Origin: Costertonia aggregata
GTDB lineage: Bacteria; Bacteroidota; Bacteroidia; Flavobacteriales; Flavobacteriaceae
DNA: 64,000 nucleotides
Direction: 5' to 3'
NCBI RefSeq assembly: GCF_013402795.1
Contig: NZ_CP058595.1
Span: forward strand, 28,501 to 92,500
Shown: one piece after another, positions 28,347 to 36,592 of the stretch
Position numbering within the stretch: position 1 is the first letter of the stretch
Layout: the number at the start of each line of letters is the position of its first letter
The notes under the pieces: model-generated
Told to the model about the DNA's origin: nothing
The model's database searches: none
The model's input: the letters and a program-made list of their open reading frames with translations, nothing else
Made by a program: the position numbers and the translations under genes

Positions 28347-29544
28347 TTGTGTGTGCTATGATTTCATTCCAAATATCCAAAGCAACATCGGCCTTGCTCT
28401 TTAGTTCAAACGTTTTAATATCAAGATTCTTATCTATGAACGCTATTTTATTCGTAGCTGTGCCAAAACCGGCACCGTAATCGTTCAGTGAGTTTAAAAC
28501 AATCGCATCCAAGTTTTTTCTTTGGAGCTTACCCTTGGCATTTTCAACTTCGTTTTCGGTTTCCAAGGCAAAGCCCACTAAATATTGCCGTTGTTTTTTT
28601 TCGCCCAAAGAAAATAGAATGTCCTTATTTTTCACCAGGGTAATAGCCAGCTCATCGTCTTTCTTCTTAATTTTCTCATCAGCTATGGTCTTAGGCCTGT
28701 AATCGGCAACAGCTGCGGCACATATGGCAAAATCAACCGATTCATAGCTTTTGTGTGCAGCTTTGTACATTTCGTCAGCAGAGGTAACCCGCTCGATCGT
28801 AACAGAACTATGAGTTAATTCCAAATGGGAAGGACCGGAAACAAGCAATACTTCGGCTCCTAGATCAGCTGCCCTTTTGGCCAGTTCAAAACCCATTTTC
28901 CCGGAAGAATGGTTGCCAATAAAGCGCACTGGGTCAATAGCTTCATAGGTAGGCCCGGCCGTTATCAAAACCTTCTTCCCAAAAAGTGGAAGCCCTTTCG
29001 AAAAATGGTCTTGTAAAAATGTGACAATATCCTCGGGTTCGGCCATGCGGCCTTCGCCATGCAACCCACTGGCCAACTCACCAGAGGTGGCAGGAATCAT
29101 AATGTTACCAAAGGACTGTAATTTGTCAAAAGACGCTAGGGAAGACGGGTGCTTATACATGTCTAAGTCCATCGCTGGAGCAAAGAAAACCGTACACTTT
29201 GCGGATAGATAAGTGGCCAACAGGAGATTATCGCAGGTACCGTTGGCCATTTTTGACAGTGTGTTGGCCGTTGCCGGTGCTATAACCATTACATCGGCCC
29301 AAAGCCCCAATTCTACATGATTGTTCCAATCCAAAGAATTTTCATCCTGACTCACAAAAGATGTCAATACCGGATTCTTGGAAAGTGTTGCAAGGGTCAG
29401 CGGTGAGACAAAAGAGCCGGCACTATCTGTTAAAATAACCTTAACATGGGCACCAGCCTTAATCAACAAGCGAACCAAAAAAGTAGTTTTGTAAGCAGCT
29501 ATACCTCCCGTTATACCTAGAAGGATATTTTTACCGCTCAACAT
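28339..29544 (-). CDS. coaBC: bifunctional phosphopantothenoylcysteine decarboxylase/phosphopantothenate-cysteine ligase
   Basis: 401 residues. CoaC half (1-190): GITGGIAAYKT, the HNHVELGLWADVM region with the active-site His, PATANTLSKMANG, FAPAMDLDMYKHP. CoaB half: VLITAGPTYEAIDPVRFIGNHSSGKMG (read as two segments) and AVADYRPK, with KKDDELAITLVKNKDIL. Makes 4'-phosphopantetheine for CoA. rpoZ ends 2 bp upstream. Confidence 0.96.
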   Translation of the reverse strand: MLSGKNILLGITGGIAAYKTTFLVRLLIKAGAHVKVILTDSAGSFVSPLTLATLSKNPVLTSFVSQDENSLDWNNHVELGLWADVMVIAPATANTLSKMANGTCDNLLLATYLSAKCTVFFAPAMDLDMYKHPSSLASFDKLQSFGNIMIPATSGELASGLHGEGRMAEPEDIVTFLQDHFSKGLPLFGKKVLITAGPTYEAIDPVRFIGNHSSGKMGFELAKRAADLGAEVLLVSGPSHLELTHSSVTIERVTSADEMYKAAHKSYESVDFAICAAAVADYRPKTIADEKIKKKDDELAITLVKNKDILFSLGEKKQRQYLVGFALETENEVENAKGKLQRKNLDAIVLNSLNDYGAGFGTATNKIAFIDKNLDIKTFELKSKADVALDIWNEIIAHTNA

Positions 29545-29546
29545 GA

Positions 29547-29873
29547 CTATGCGTCCTTTTCTGTATTCCTGTAGTATATTTTATCCTCTAACCATTCGAT
29601 AACGGCCATGGCGTGGGGTTTTGGCAACTTTTCGTAAAACTTGGAAACTTCAATTTGTTCCTTGTTTTCAAAAACTTCCTCTAAACTGTCACTGTAGGTG
29701 GCAAATTCCTCTAACTTTTCCAAGAGCTCTTTCTTAATCTCAGAATTGATTTGTATCGCTCTTTTTGCTGTAATCGAAATTGCCTCGTAAATGTTGTCGG
29801 TCTTAACGTCGAACTCATTTTTATTAATGGTAACGGTAGATACCGGAGCTTTGGAATTTTTTAAATCGTTCAT
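29547..29873 (-). CDS. rpoZ: RNA polymerase omega subunit (Bacteroidota type)
   Basis: 108 residues. NIYEAISITAKRAIQINSEIKKEL is the omega core helix (conserved 'I..R..QI'), and the C-terminal extension HAMAVIEWLEDKIYYR is typical of Bacteroidota omega. Assembly factor of RNA polymerase. Position between bamD (12 bp) and coaBC (2 bp) is conserved in Flavobacteriia. Confidence 0.85.
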   Translation of the reverse strand: MNDLKNSKAPVSTVTINKNEFDVKTDNIYEAISITAKRAIQINSEIKKELLEKLEEFATYSDSLEEVFENKEQIEVSKFYEKLPKPHAMAVIEWLEDKIYYRNTEKDA

Positions 29874-29885
29874 ATGCTTGTATAA

Positions 29886-30695
29886 TTATTTGGAATAATC
29901 CTGTAATTCTTTTTCTAACTTTTCGTTCAAGTCTTCCGCCTTTTTTTCAAATTGCGTGTTCGGAAAATACTTTTTGAGGTTTAGATATGCGGCCTTGGCG
30001 TTTTGTAGCCTTTCTTTCTTTTTATTGGGCGTACTGTTCAGGGCCAAATTGGTAGAAGCCTCAAATTTGTAGTACAGAGCGTCTTCCCTGTATACGGATC
30101 CGGGAAAATCAGTGACAAAATTATCGAATGCAGCAATAGCGGAAATCAAGCGCTGGTAGTCCCAAGCCCCTATTTTATCAAACTGTTTGGCGATTTCGAG
30201 TGCTTTCTTCTCTTTTTTTGTGGTCAGCTCCTTTGCCATGATATTGGCTTCGGCCAAATATTCCGAATTGGGGTAGGTATTGATAAAGGTTTGCAATTTG
30301 GAAAGCGCTTTATCGGTATCCGTTTGGTCCAAAGAATATCTTGGGGACAACATGTAGGAACTTTTGGCTCCCAAAAAAGAAGCCTGTTGCGCTTTGTCGC
30401 TTTTTGGATAGGACTTTATGAAACGTTCAAATTGATAGCCTGCCAGATAGTAGTCTTTTTTCTGAAAATATGAATCCGCAAAAAAGAACATGACCCGCTC
30501 TCCTTGAGGCTTTCCTATATATTTGGGTGCTATTTGTTCAAACAAACGGTTAGCTCTCTTAAAATCACCTTCATCGTAAAATTTTTCCGCCATTTCATAT
30601 TTCGCCTTAACATCTTCGTTTTTAAGTACTTTTTGGTACTCGCTACAGGATGTTAAAACCAAAGACGCCAGAGATAAAAAAAGAAGTTTTCGCAT
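29886..30695 (-). CDS. bamD: outer membrane assembly lipoprotein BamD
   Basis: 269 residues from ATG 30695, chosen because it gives the lipoprotein signal MRKLLFLSLASLVLTSC; an upstream ATG at 30707 adds only four residues. TPR repeats follow (EKFYDEGDFKRANRLFEQIAPKY, YQFERFIKSYPKS). Part of the BAM complex that inserts beta-barrel proteins into the outer membrane. First gene of the bamD-rpoZ-coaBC-DUF4835-recN cluster. Confidence 0.92.
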   Translation of the reverse strand: MRKLLFLSLASLVLTSCSEYQKVLKNEDVKAKYEMAEKFYDEGDFKRANRLFEQIAPKYIGKPQGERVMFFFADSYFQKKDYYLAGYQFERFIKSYPKSDKAQQASFLGAKSSYMLSPRYSLDQTDTDKALSKLQTFINTYPNSEYLAEANIMAKELTTKKEKKALEIAKQFDKIGAWDYQRLISAIAAFDNFVTDFPGSVYREDALYYKFEASTNLALNSTPNKKKERLQNAKAAYLNLKKYFPNTQFEKKAEDLNEKLEKELQDYSK

Positions 30696-30833
30696 TTTTA
30701 AAAACATTTTGCAAAATTAGGTATTACAAATGGATATAAAAAACATTTTAACTTCCGAAAATAGCGGGTAGTTGTGGGTTTAACAACCCTTTTGGCTAAC
30801 ATTTAACGTTAATCCCAAAATTTAACGAATACC

Positions 30834-31724
30834 TTACACACTCACCTTGACAAAAGGTTTGATAGCCTCTGAGATTTTTTCTTTCAAAATATTTGAGGCT
30901 TCTACCAAGGGAAGACGAACGGTTGCCGAAGAAAGCCCTAAGGTTTCGAATACTGTTTTTATGCCTGCGGGATTCCCCTCTTCAAAAATAAGTTCCATCA
31001 ACTCTGTAAGTTGATAGTGGGTTTGATAAGCACTTTCTTGTTCGCCATTGAGCCCACTACGAACCATTTTTGAAAACTCGGACGGTAATCCCTGACCCAA
31101 TACCGATATAACGCCTGATCCACCTGCCAAAACCGTTGGCAAAGCTGTAATATCATCTCCCGAAATCACATGAAATCCCGTCGGCTTATGCTTGATTATT
31201 TGCATAATCTGTACCAAATCGCCTGATGCTTCTTTTACCGCAATGATATTTTCAAAATCATTTGCTAAACGCAACGTGGTTTTAGGCAAGATGTTACTGC
31301 CGGTTCTACCGGGTACATTGTACACAATAATCGGTAAAGGGGAACTTTCAGAAATTGCCTTGAAATGTTGGTAGATACCTTCTTGGGTGGGCTTATTGTA
31401 GTAAGGTGATACGGAAAGTATACCATCAAATTCCTGTAATCGTAATGTTTTCAATTCCTCACAGACCAAATGTGTATTGTTACCACCCACACCTAAAACG
31501 AGTGGCAACCTACCTGCATTTACGGTCACAACGGTATCCATCACTAATTGCTTTTCCGCTTTACCCAAGGTAACCGATTCTCCCGTAGTGCCCAATACCA
31601 CCAAATAATCAACTCCACCATCAATACTATGCGCTACGATGTTTTGCAGTGCATCAACGTCTACGGACAAATCTTTTTTAAAAGGTGTGACCAATGCTAC
31701 ACCCGTGCCGACAAACTTTTCCAT
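30834..31724 (-). CDS. dapA: 4-hydroxy-tetrahydrodipicolinate synthase
   Basis: 296 residues. Condenses pyruvate and aspartate semialdehyde in the lysine/DAP pathway. GTTGES (45-50), catalytic-triad Tyr in [21 protein letters not shown] (135-142) and the Schiff-base Lys 164 in AVKEASGD, then [10 protein letters not shown]. The start overlaps the DUF6913 stop by 1 bp. dapF lies at 51.8 kb, so two DAP-pathway genes are in the window but in separate operons. Confidence 0.97.
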   Translation of the reverse strand: MEKFVGTGVALVTPFKKDLSVDVDALQNIVAHSIDGGVDYLVVLGTTGESVTLGKAEKQLVMDTVVTVNAGRLPLVLGVGGNNTHLVCEELKTLRLQEFDGILSVSPYYNKPTQEGIYQHFKAISESSPLPIIVYNVPGRTGSNILPKTTLRLANDFENIIAVKEASGDLVQIMQIIKHKPTGFHVISGDDITALPTVLAGGSGVISVLGQGLPSEFSKMVRSGLNGEQESAYQTHYQLTELMELIFEEGNPAGIKTVFETLGLSSATVRLPLVEASNILKEKISEAIKPFVKVSV

Positions 31725-32260
31725 TATTCAATTTCGTTGAGAACGGACAAATATTTTTTCAGTTCTTTCTTAAAGGTCTTAAAATCGCTCAAAGGTGTAT
31801 TTATGATAAGATCGTTATATGCTTTATCCATCTCACCAAAACCTACTTTGATACGAGCTTTTGTCTGTAAGGTCATTAATTGCATCAACAAACTTTCAGA
31901 ATTGTAATAGTTTACCAATACATCATATTCCCGACTCAAAAACTCCAAGGCATAACTGTTTTCAATAGCCCCGTTCCACCCCAAATCCTTATCGGAGAAA
32001 ACCGGTGTGGCATATGGTGAGTTTTTGTCATAATAATTTTTATAGCCAATAATCTTGACTGCATTGGGCCTTAATTTGAACTCGTCAATAAATTCAAAAA
32101 AGAGATTTGCATCATCAAAAGAATCCAAATCCACTATACAGGCCAAAGAGGTTATCCCCTTGGAACGCATAACGGGCGGAGCAGGATGGGCAAGTGCTTC
32201 CTTCAAGAATTTTAGACCGGATTTGTATTTAAATTTATCCTTAATTCCCTTTAAAAACAT
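31724..32260 (-). CDS. DUF6913 family protein
   Basis: 178 residues, soluble, no signal peptide. The sequence ([18 protein letters not shown]..., [39 protein letters not shown]) matches a small conserved protein that I know only from flavobacteria, usually beside dapA. An alpha/beta fold with '[20 protein letters not shown]' near the end is visible. No catalytic motif is evident. Probably co-transcribed with dapA (1-bp overlap). Confidence 0.75.
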   Translation of the reverse strand: MFLKGIKDKFKYKSGLKFLKEALAHPAPPVMRSKGITSLACIVDLDSFDDANLFFEFIDEFKLRPNAVKIIGYKNYYDKNSPYATPVFSDKDLGWNGAIENSYALEFLSREYDVLVNYYNSESLLMQLMTLQTKARIKVGFGEMDKAYNDLIINTPLSDFKTFKKELKKYLSVLNEIE

Positions 32261-32265
32261 GTACT

Positions 32266-32287
32266 TTTACATTTTTACAAATGTAAA
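32266..32287. promoter_or_regulatory. 9-4-9 inverted repeat between divergent genes
   Basis: Perfect arms TTTACATTT (32266-32274) and AAATGTAAA (32279-32287) with a 4-nt centre. The right arm contains TACATTTG on the minus strand (32278-32285), a good -7 box for the DUF6913-dapA transcript. Its position in a 66-bp divergent gap suits an operator; no regulator can be named. Confidence 0.45.
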
Positions 32288-32326
32288 TAATATCCGTTCA
32301 ATTATATGAGCAAGATATAAAGGTTT

Positions 32327-33091
32327 ATGATTTTAAAAACACAACATTTTGTTATATTCATAACATTAATTTTAGGTTTATCCTGCAACAGAAAAGAACA
32401 ACGCCTAAGTAGCATAAGAGCCGAACAGATAGCAATAAAAGACTCCCTCCCGGAAACCGATACCATTCTGGAATTCATAACACCCTATAAAAAAAGAATA
32501 GACTACATATTGGACAGTACTTTGGCTTTTGCAGCTAAGACCATATCTAAAGATGATGGCTTGCTCAATACAACTGCGGGAAATTTGCTCGCTGATATTG
32601 TGCTTTCAGAAGCCAATCCTATTTTTAAAACGCGTACCGGAAAAAATATAGATTTTGTTCTTTTAAACCACGGTGGTATTCGCTCAATTATTTCCAAAGG
32701 GCACGTATCTGCCCGAACAGCATATGAGATAATGCCGTTTGAAAACACCGTCGTCGTTGTAGAGCTAACCGGTAAGTCGGTAAGGGAGTTGACCTCTTTT
32801 TTGATACAATCAGGACGGCCCCACCCTATCGCTGGGATACAGATTCTTTTGGACAAGAACAACGGTTTGGAATCGATAACCATACAGGGAGAACCTTTTG
32901 ATGAAAACCGTAATTACTATGTGGCCACATCAAACTATTTGGTCACTGGGGGCGACGATATGGGATTTTTTGCAGAAAAGGTCTCGGTCGTGGAGACAGA
33001 TTATCTCATCCGAAATACGATAATAGATTATTTTAAAAAAGTAGATACCATAGCACCTACCGTGGATGATCGCTTTATGAAATTGAAGTAA
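32327..33091 (+). CDS. lipoprotein, 5'-nucleotidase C-terminal domain only
   Basis: 254 residues. Lipoprotein signal MILKTQHFVIFITLILGLSC. The rest is the substrate-binding (5_nucleotid_C) half of UshA-type nucleotidases: NTTAGNLLADIVLSEA, DFVLLNHGGIRS, and GDDMGFF (substrate-stacking and hydrolase-contact region). No metallophosphatase motif is present; that half is encoded by the next gene, whose ATG overlaps this stop (TAATG). The two probably act together as a nucleotide phosphatase outside the cytoplasm. Confidence 0.88.
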   Translation: MILKTQHFVIFITLILGLSCNRKEQRLSSIRAEQIAIKDSLPETDTILEFITPYKKRIDYILDSTLAFAAKTISKDDGLLNTTAGNLLADIVLSEANPIFKTRTGKNIDFVLLNHGGIRSIISKGHVSARTAYEIMPFENTVVVVELTGKSVRELTSFLIQSGRPHPIAGIQILLDKNNGLESITIQGEPFDENRNYYVATSNYLVTGGDDMGFFAEKVSVVETDYLIRNTIIDYFKKVDTIAPTVDDRFMKLK

Positions 33092-33999
33092 TGGATAGAC
33101 GAAAATTTATATCAAAAACAACGGCTTCAACGGCTTTTTTAGGCTTAGGAGGTTTTTCATTGAACTCTTGCACAGGAGCTCAAAAGCACATAACCATATT
33201 ACATACCAATGATGTGCATAGCCACGTTGATGCCTTTCCGCAAAATCACTCCAGATATCCTAACCTAGGTGGGCTTTCCCGTAGGGCCAGCTTAGTGGAA
33301 ACTATACGCAATGAAAACCCGAATACCCTGTTGTTTGATGCAGGTGATATTTTTCAGGGAACTCCCTACTTTAATTTTTACGGCGGAGAAATCGAGTTTA
33401 AACTAATGAGCATACTAAAATATGATGCCGCAACCCTTGGTAATCATGATTTTGATAATGGTATCGGTGGGCTGTTCACACAATTGCCCAATGCGAAATT
33501 TGATTTGATAACGGCCAATTATGATTTTACCAATACCGTTATGAACGGTAAAACAAAGCCTTACAAGGTTTATGTATTAAACGGACTTAGAATTGGAGTC
33601 TATGGTTTGGGAATACAATTGGAAGGTCTTGTGACCAAAAAATTATATAAGGAAACCAAATATTTAAACCCCTATGAAATTGCCTTGGACAGCGAACGCA
33701 AATTGAAAGAAGAAGAAAAATGTGATTTGATTATTTGCCTTTCCCACTTGGGTTATACTTATGAAAATGAGCAAAGGCCCAATGATCTCAAACTCGCATC
33801 AAAAACCGATTACACCAACTTGATCATAGGTGGCCATACCCATACTTTTTTGGACAAACCTACTATACGTGAAAACAGAAAAGGAAATCAGGTATTGATA
33901 AATCAAGTGGGATGTTTTGGAATCAACTTAGGTCGAATAGACTTTTATTTTGATTCAAAAAATGAGGTCAATGCGCAAGGAGTTTCCATAAAGGTTTGA
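33091..33999 (+). CDS. Tat-type lipoprotein metallophosphatase (5'-nucleotidase N-terminal domain only)
   Basis: 302 residues. Twin-arginine lead MDRRKFISKTTASTAFLGLGG ends in a lipobox-like SLNSC. Metallophosphatase motifs in order: ILHTNDVHSH (DxH), DAGDIFQGTPY (GD), TLGNHDFDNG (GNHD), CLSHLGY and IIGGHTHTF (GHxH). This is the metal-binding half of a UshA-like enzyme, lacking the C-terminal domain, which is in the preceding gene. The Tat route suggests metal loading before export. Followed by a GNAT gene 5 bp on. Confidence 0.9.
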   Translation: MDRRKFISKTTASTAFLGLGGFSLNSCTGAQKHITILHTNDVHSHVDAFPQNHSRYPNLGGLSRRASLVETIRNENPNTLLFDAGDIFQGTPYFNFYGGEIEFKLMSILKYDAATLGNHDFDNGIGGLFTQLPNAKFDLITANYDFTNTVMNGKTKPYKVYVLNGLRIGVYGLGIQLEGLVTKKLYKETKYLNPYEIALDSERKLKEEEKCDLIICLSHLGYTYENEQRPNDLKLASKTDYTNLIIGGHTHTFLDKPTIRENRKGNQVLINQVGCFGINLGRIDFYFDSKNEVNAQGVSIKV

Positions 34000-34004
34000 T
34001 AGCG

Positions 34005-34460
34005 ATGCTTTCTTTGATCAGAACAACAAATACAAATCGAGACTTTATAAAATTGGTCGTTCAACTTGATACAGATCTCGCCCAAAGGGATGGGGAAGAC
34101 CACGGTTTTTATGATCAATTCAACGGTATCGAAGGCCTAAACCATACCATTGTTGCCTATCAAAACAAAAAACCGATCGGCTGTGGTGCCCTAAAGCAAT
34201 TCGATGGTGATACCGTAGAGATAAAACGTATGTACACTGTACCCAAAGCAAGGGGCAAAGGTTTAGCGACATCAATTCTACAGGCTTTAGAGGTTTGGGC
34301 AAAAGAACTGGGGTATACCCACTGTATATTGGAAACCGGCAAAAAACAACCTGAAGCCTTGGCACTGTACAGAAAAAGTAGCTACCACATTATTCCCAAT
34401 TACGGACAATATTCAGGCATTGAAAATAGCATATGCTTTCAAAAGTGCATCAATAACTAA
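34005..34460 (+). CDS. GNAT family N-acetyltransferase
   Basis: 151 residues from ATG 34005 (MLSLIRTTNTNRDF); a TTG at 33996 is in frame but weaker. Acetyl-CoA motif A is KRMYTVPKARGKGLATSILQALEVWA (with R-x-x-G-x-G/A), preceded by IGCGALKQFDGDTVEI and followed by LETGKKQPEALALYRKSSY. Substrate unknown. The stop overlaps the convergent hypothetical gene by 11 bp. Confidence 0.87.
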   Translation: MLSLIRTTNTNRDFIKLVVQLDTDLAQRDGEDHGFYDQFNGIEGLNHTIVAYQNKKPIGCGALKQFDGDTVEIKRMYTVPKARGKGLATSILQALEVWAKELGYTHCILETGKKQPEALALYRKSSYHIIPNYGQYSGIENSICFQKCINN

Positions 34461-34758
34461 CTTGAATTGCATAATTTAGGATTTCGTGCAGCTCCTCATC
34501 AAAATCATTTTTTGCAAACGGTCTCTTGGCCCTGCTATACCAGTACCCAGCATTATAAGCATCACCTTCAACCCTATGTAGATGGGCGTGTATCCAACTT
34601 CCAATAACCGTATTTAGGTCTTGGGCAATCTCATGTGACGCCTTCCAGTTTTTATTGGCGGCATACCATAAAGCCTGTAGGGATAGTGGCCATTCAGCAG
34701 GCGGAAATTGCTTTTGTAATGCTTCATAAAATTCCGAGTCATCGTTTAGGGTCTTCAT
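34450..34758 (-). CDS. conserved hypothetical protein, 102 aa
   Basis: Not a named family to me. Soluble, helical, rich in Trp and aromatic residues: FPPAEWPLSLQALWYAANKNWKASHEIAQDL, then WIHAHLHRVEGDAYNAGYWYSRAKRP (both read as motif regions). The HAHLHRVEGD stretch looks conserved and could be a functional site. Lies 12 bp after the M23 peptidase stop on the same strand, so it is likely co-transcribed. Overlaps the GNAT gene end by 11 bp. Confidence 0.72.
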   Translation of the reverse strand: MKTLNDDSEFYEALQKQFPPAEWPLSLQALWYAANKNWKASHEIAQDLNTVIGSWIHAHLHRVEGDAYNAGYWYSRAKRPFAKNDFDEELHEILNYAIQVSY

Positions 34759-34770
34759 AATAAAGGGTTT

Positions 34771-35352
34771 TTAGTTTCGTAGCCATGTATCCGGATTTAG
34801 ATAAAACATCTTTTTCCATCCTTGAACGGACACCGAATCGTACCGGCTTAAATAGGGAAAAGGGCTTGTTATGGCGTAATGCAAATGTGGTGGCTTGCCT
34901 TTTGCGTTTCCTGTGTCACCGACAGTTCCGATCAAATGACCTCTCTTTAAAGGTTTGAATATAAATGTTTTTATTTCGTCCAAATGGGCATAATAATGAA
35001 ATCGCCATTTAGGGCCTAATACCATAACGGTTTTACCGCCTTTTCCTCCTTCATGGGTGTATATGACAATACCATTGGTAGAGGCGACAACGTTGGTTCC
35101 CCTTGAAGCAAAAATATCAATTCCCTTATGGGTGATAGAAGTTCCCCAAGGGTATGCCCAAAAAGAATCCTTGTCCCAACTATTTCTTGTTGCGCCTTCG
35201 ACCGGAACGACCATTTGTTGCGGCAACGTAAAACCTATCATTAATAACAGCAAAGGAGCCCAGAACCATTTTTTGAAATATCGATATCTAAGTAAAAAAG
35301 CAAAAATAGATTTAAGGATATACCAAAATCTTCTTGTGGTATTGGTTATCAT
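34771..35352 (-). CDS. M23 family metallopeptidase (LytM-type), membrane-anchored
   Basis: 193 residues. Basic lead and one TM (about 32-48, APLLLLMIGFTLP), then the LytM domain: THKGIDIFASRG (first His and Asp zinc ligands), GGKGGKTVMVLGPKWRFHYYAHL, GTVGDTGNAKGKPPHLHYAI with the HLH motif. Cleaves peptide crosslinks in peptidoglycan, or acts as a regulator. All catalytic residues are visible, so an active enzyme is likely. First gene of a two-gene leftward unit. Confidence 0.9.
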   Translation of the reverse strand: MITNTTRRFWYILKSIFAFLLRYRYFKKWFWAPLLLLMIGFTLPQQMVVPVEGATRNSWDKDSFWAYPWGTSITHKGIDIFASRGTNVVASTNGIVIYTHEGGKGGKTVMVLGPKWRFHYYAHLDEIKTFIFKPLKRGHLIGTVGDTGNAKGKPPHLHYAITSPFPYLSRYDSVSVQGWKKMFYLNPDTWLRN

Positions 35353-35455
35353 GTAATTGGTTTATATCAAAAATACAGAAACTATCGGTTTAGGTTAAAT
35401 GTTAAAATTTTAACTATATTGTTGACTGTGAAATACCTATCGCCTGAAATCAACA

Positions 35456-36589
35456 ATGAAATACCCATTCATCCTTTTTTTCATTAGCTGTTCTTTTTTG
35501 CCTACCCGTGCGCAAGAAAACGAAGATTCCAAGTTTAAATTGAACTTAGGGGGCGCATTACGGTACAATTACAATTATTCTAGTTGGAAACCAAATCAAA
35601 AAAAAAGAGGTGGTGATTTTGGTTTTGAGGTATTTCGAATTACTACAGATGCAGTTTACAAAGATTGGGAACTTCACGTAGACCAACGTTTTTATTCATC
35701 GGCGTTCGGCGGCGCATTCTTAAAGTATGGCTGGGCCCAATATAATATTAATAAGAACAGTCATTTCAAAATTGGTTTGATTCCTGCTTATTTTGGGCCC
35801 CAGCAGTTTAATTCGCATAGTTGGTTTTTTCAACTACCTTTTTATTTGGGTTTTGAGGACGACCATGATATGGGGATTAGTTATAGTTATGAAAACGAGA
35901 AACTTAGATTTGATTTTGGGTTCTACAAAAACGCAGAGGATTTAACACTAAGCGATAATGACCCCGTTTCTACATCAAGATATTCTTATGATATTTCCGG
36001 TCGTAATAAAGAGGTAAACCAGGCAAATTTTCGGTTTAATTATACGGTTGGGGAAGAAGCTAAGCATATCATGGGCACAACCCTTCAATATGGGGGAATA
36101 TGGAATTTAGACACTAAGGAAATGGGAAGCCATGCCGCTTTGGGCATTCATTATGAAATGGATTATATGCGATGGAACCTAAAAACACAACTTATAAGTT
36201 ACCACAACAGGCCTAAAAATCTTGATGGCGAGAGTAACGACGTTCTTGAAATGGCTGCCTATAACTTTCCGTATAACACAGCGGCAAGGGCCAATATCTA
36301 CTCCGTTGGTTTGGCCTACACCATTCCATTAAACAAAAAAATAATACAATCCGTTCAAGTCTACAATGATTATTCTTTTATGGATAAAGCGGTGTCAACT
36401 TGGGAAGATACCCAAATGAACATACTGGGTATGCTGATTTCAATGAAACATGTTTATATTTATGTCGACTATGCAAGTGGGCTAAACCAACCTTGGTTGG
36501 GACCGGATTCTGCAGATGCCCTGACCACCGGGATGTCGGATAACGGTTGGGAGAGTAGATTTAATATCAATATTGGGCTATATTTTTAA
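35456..36589 (+). CDS. putative outer-membrane porin
   Basis: 377 residues. Sec signal peptide MKYPFILFFISCSFLPTRAQ, then an alternating aromatic/polar beta-strand pattern throughout: FKLNLGGALRYNYNY, FEVFRITTDAVYKDWELHVDQRFY, FKIGLIPAYFGPQQFNSHSWFFQLP, and a final strand SRFNINIGLYF ending in Phe, the classic BAM signal. It resembles phosphate-selective porin-type barrels, but specificity cannot be read. It ends 3 bp before the Cache/ligand-gated-channel-like gene, so the two are probably one operon. A 100-bp AT-rich leader precedes it. Confidence 0.75.
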   Translation: MKYPFILFFISCSFLPTRAQENEDSKFKLNLGGALRYNYNYSSWKPNQKKRGGDFGFEVFRITTDAVYKDWELHVDQRFYSSAFGGAFLKYGWAQYNINKNSHFKIGLIPAYFGPQQFNSHSWFFQLPFYLGFEDDHDMGISYSYENEKLRFDFGFYKNAEDLTLSDNDPVSTSRYSYDISGRNKEVNQANFRFNYTVGEEAKHIMGTTLQYGGIWNLDTKEMGSHAALGIHYEMDYMRWNLKTQLISYHNRPKNLDGESNDVLEMAAYNFPYNTAARANIYSVGLAYTIPLNKKIIQSVQVYNDYSFMDKAVSTWEDTQMNILGMLISMKHVYIYVDYASGLNQPWLGPDSADALTTGMSDNGWESRFNINIGLYF

Positions 36590-36592
36590 AAC

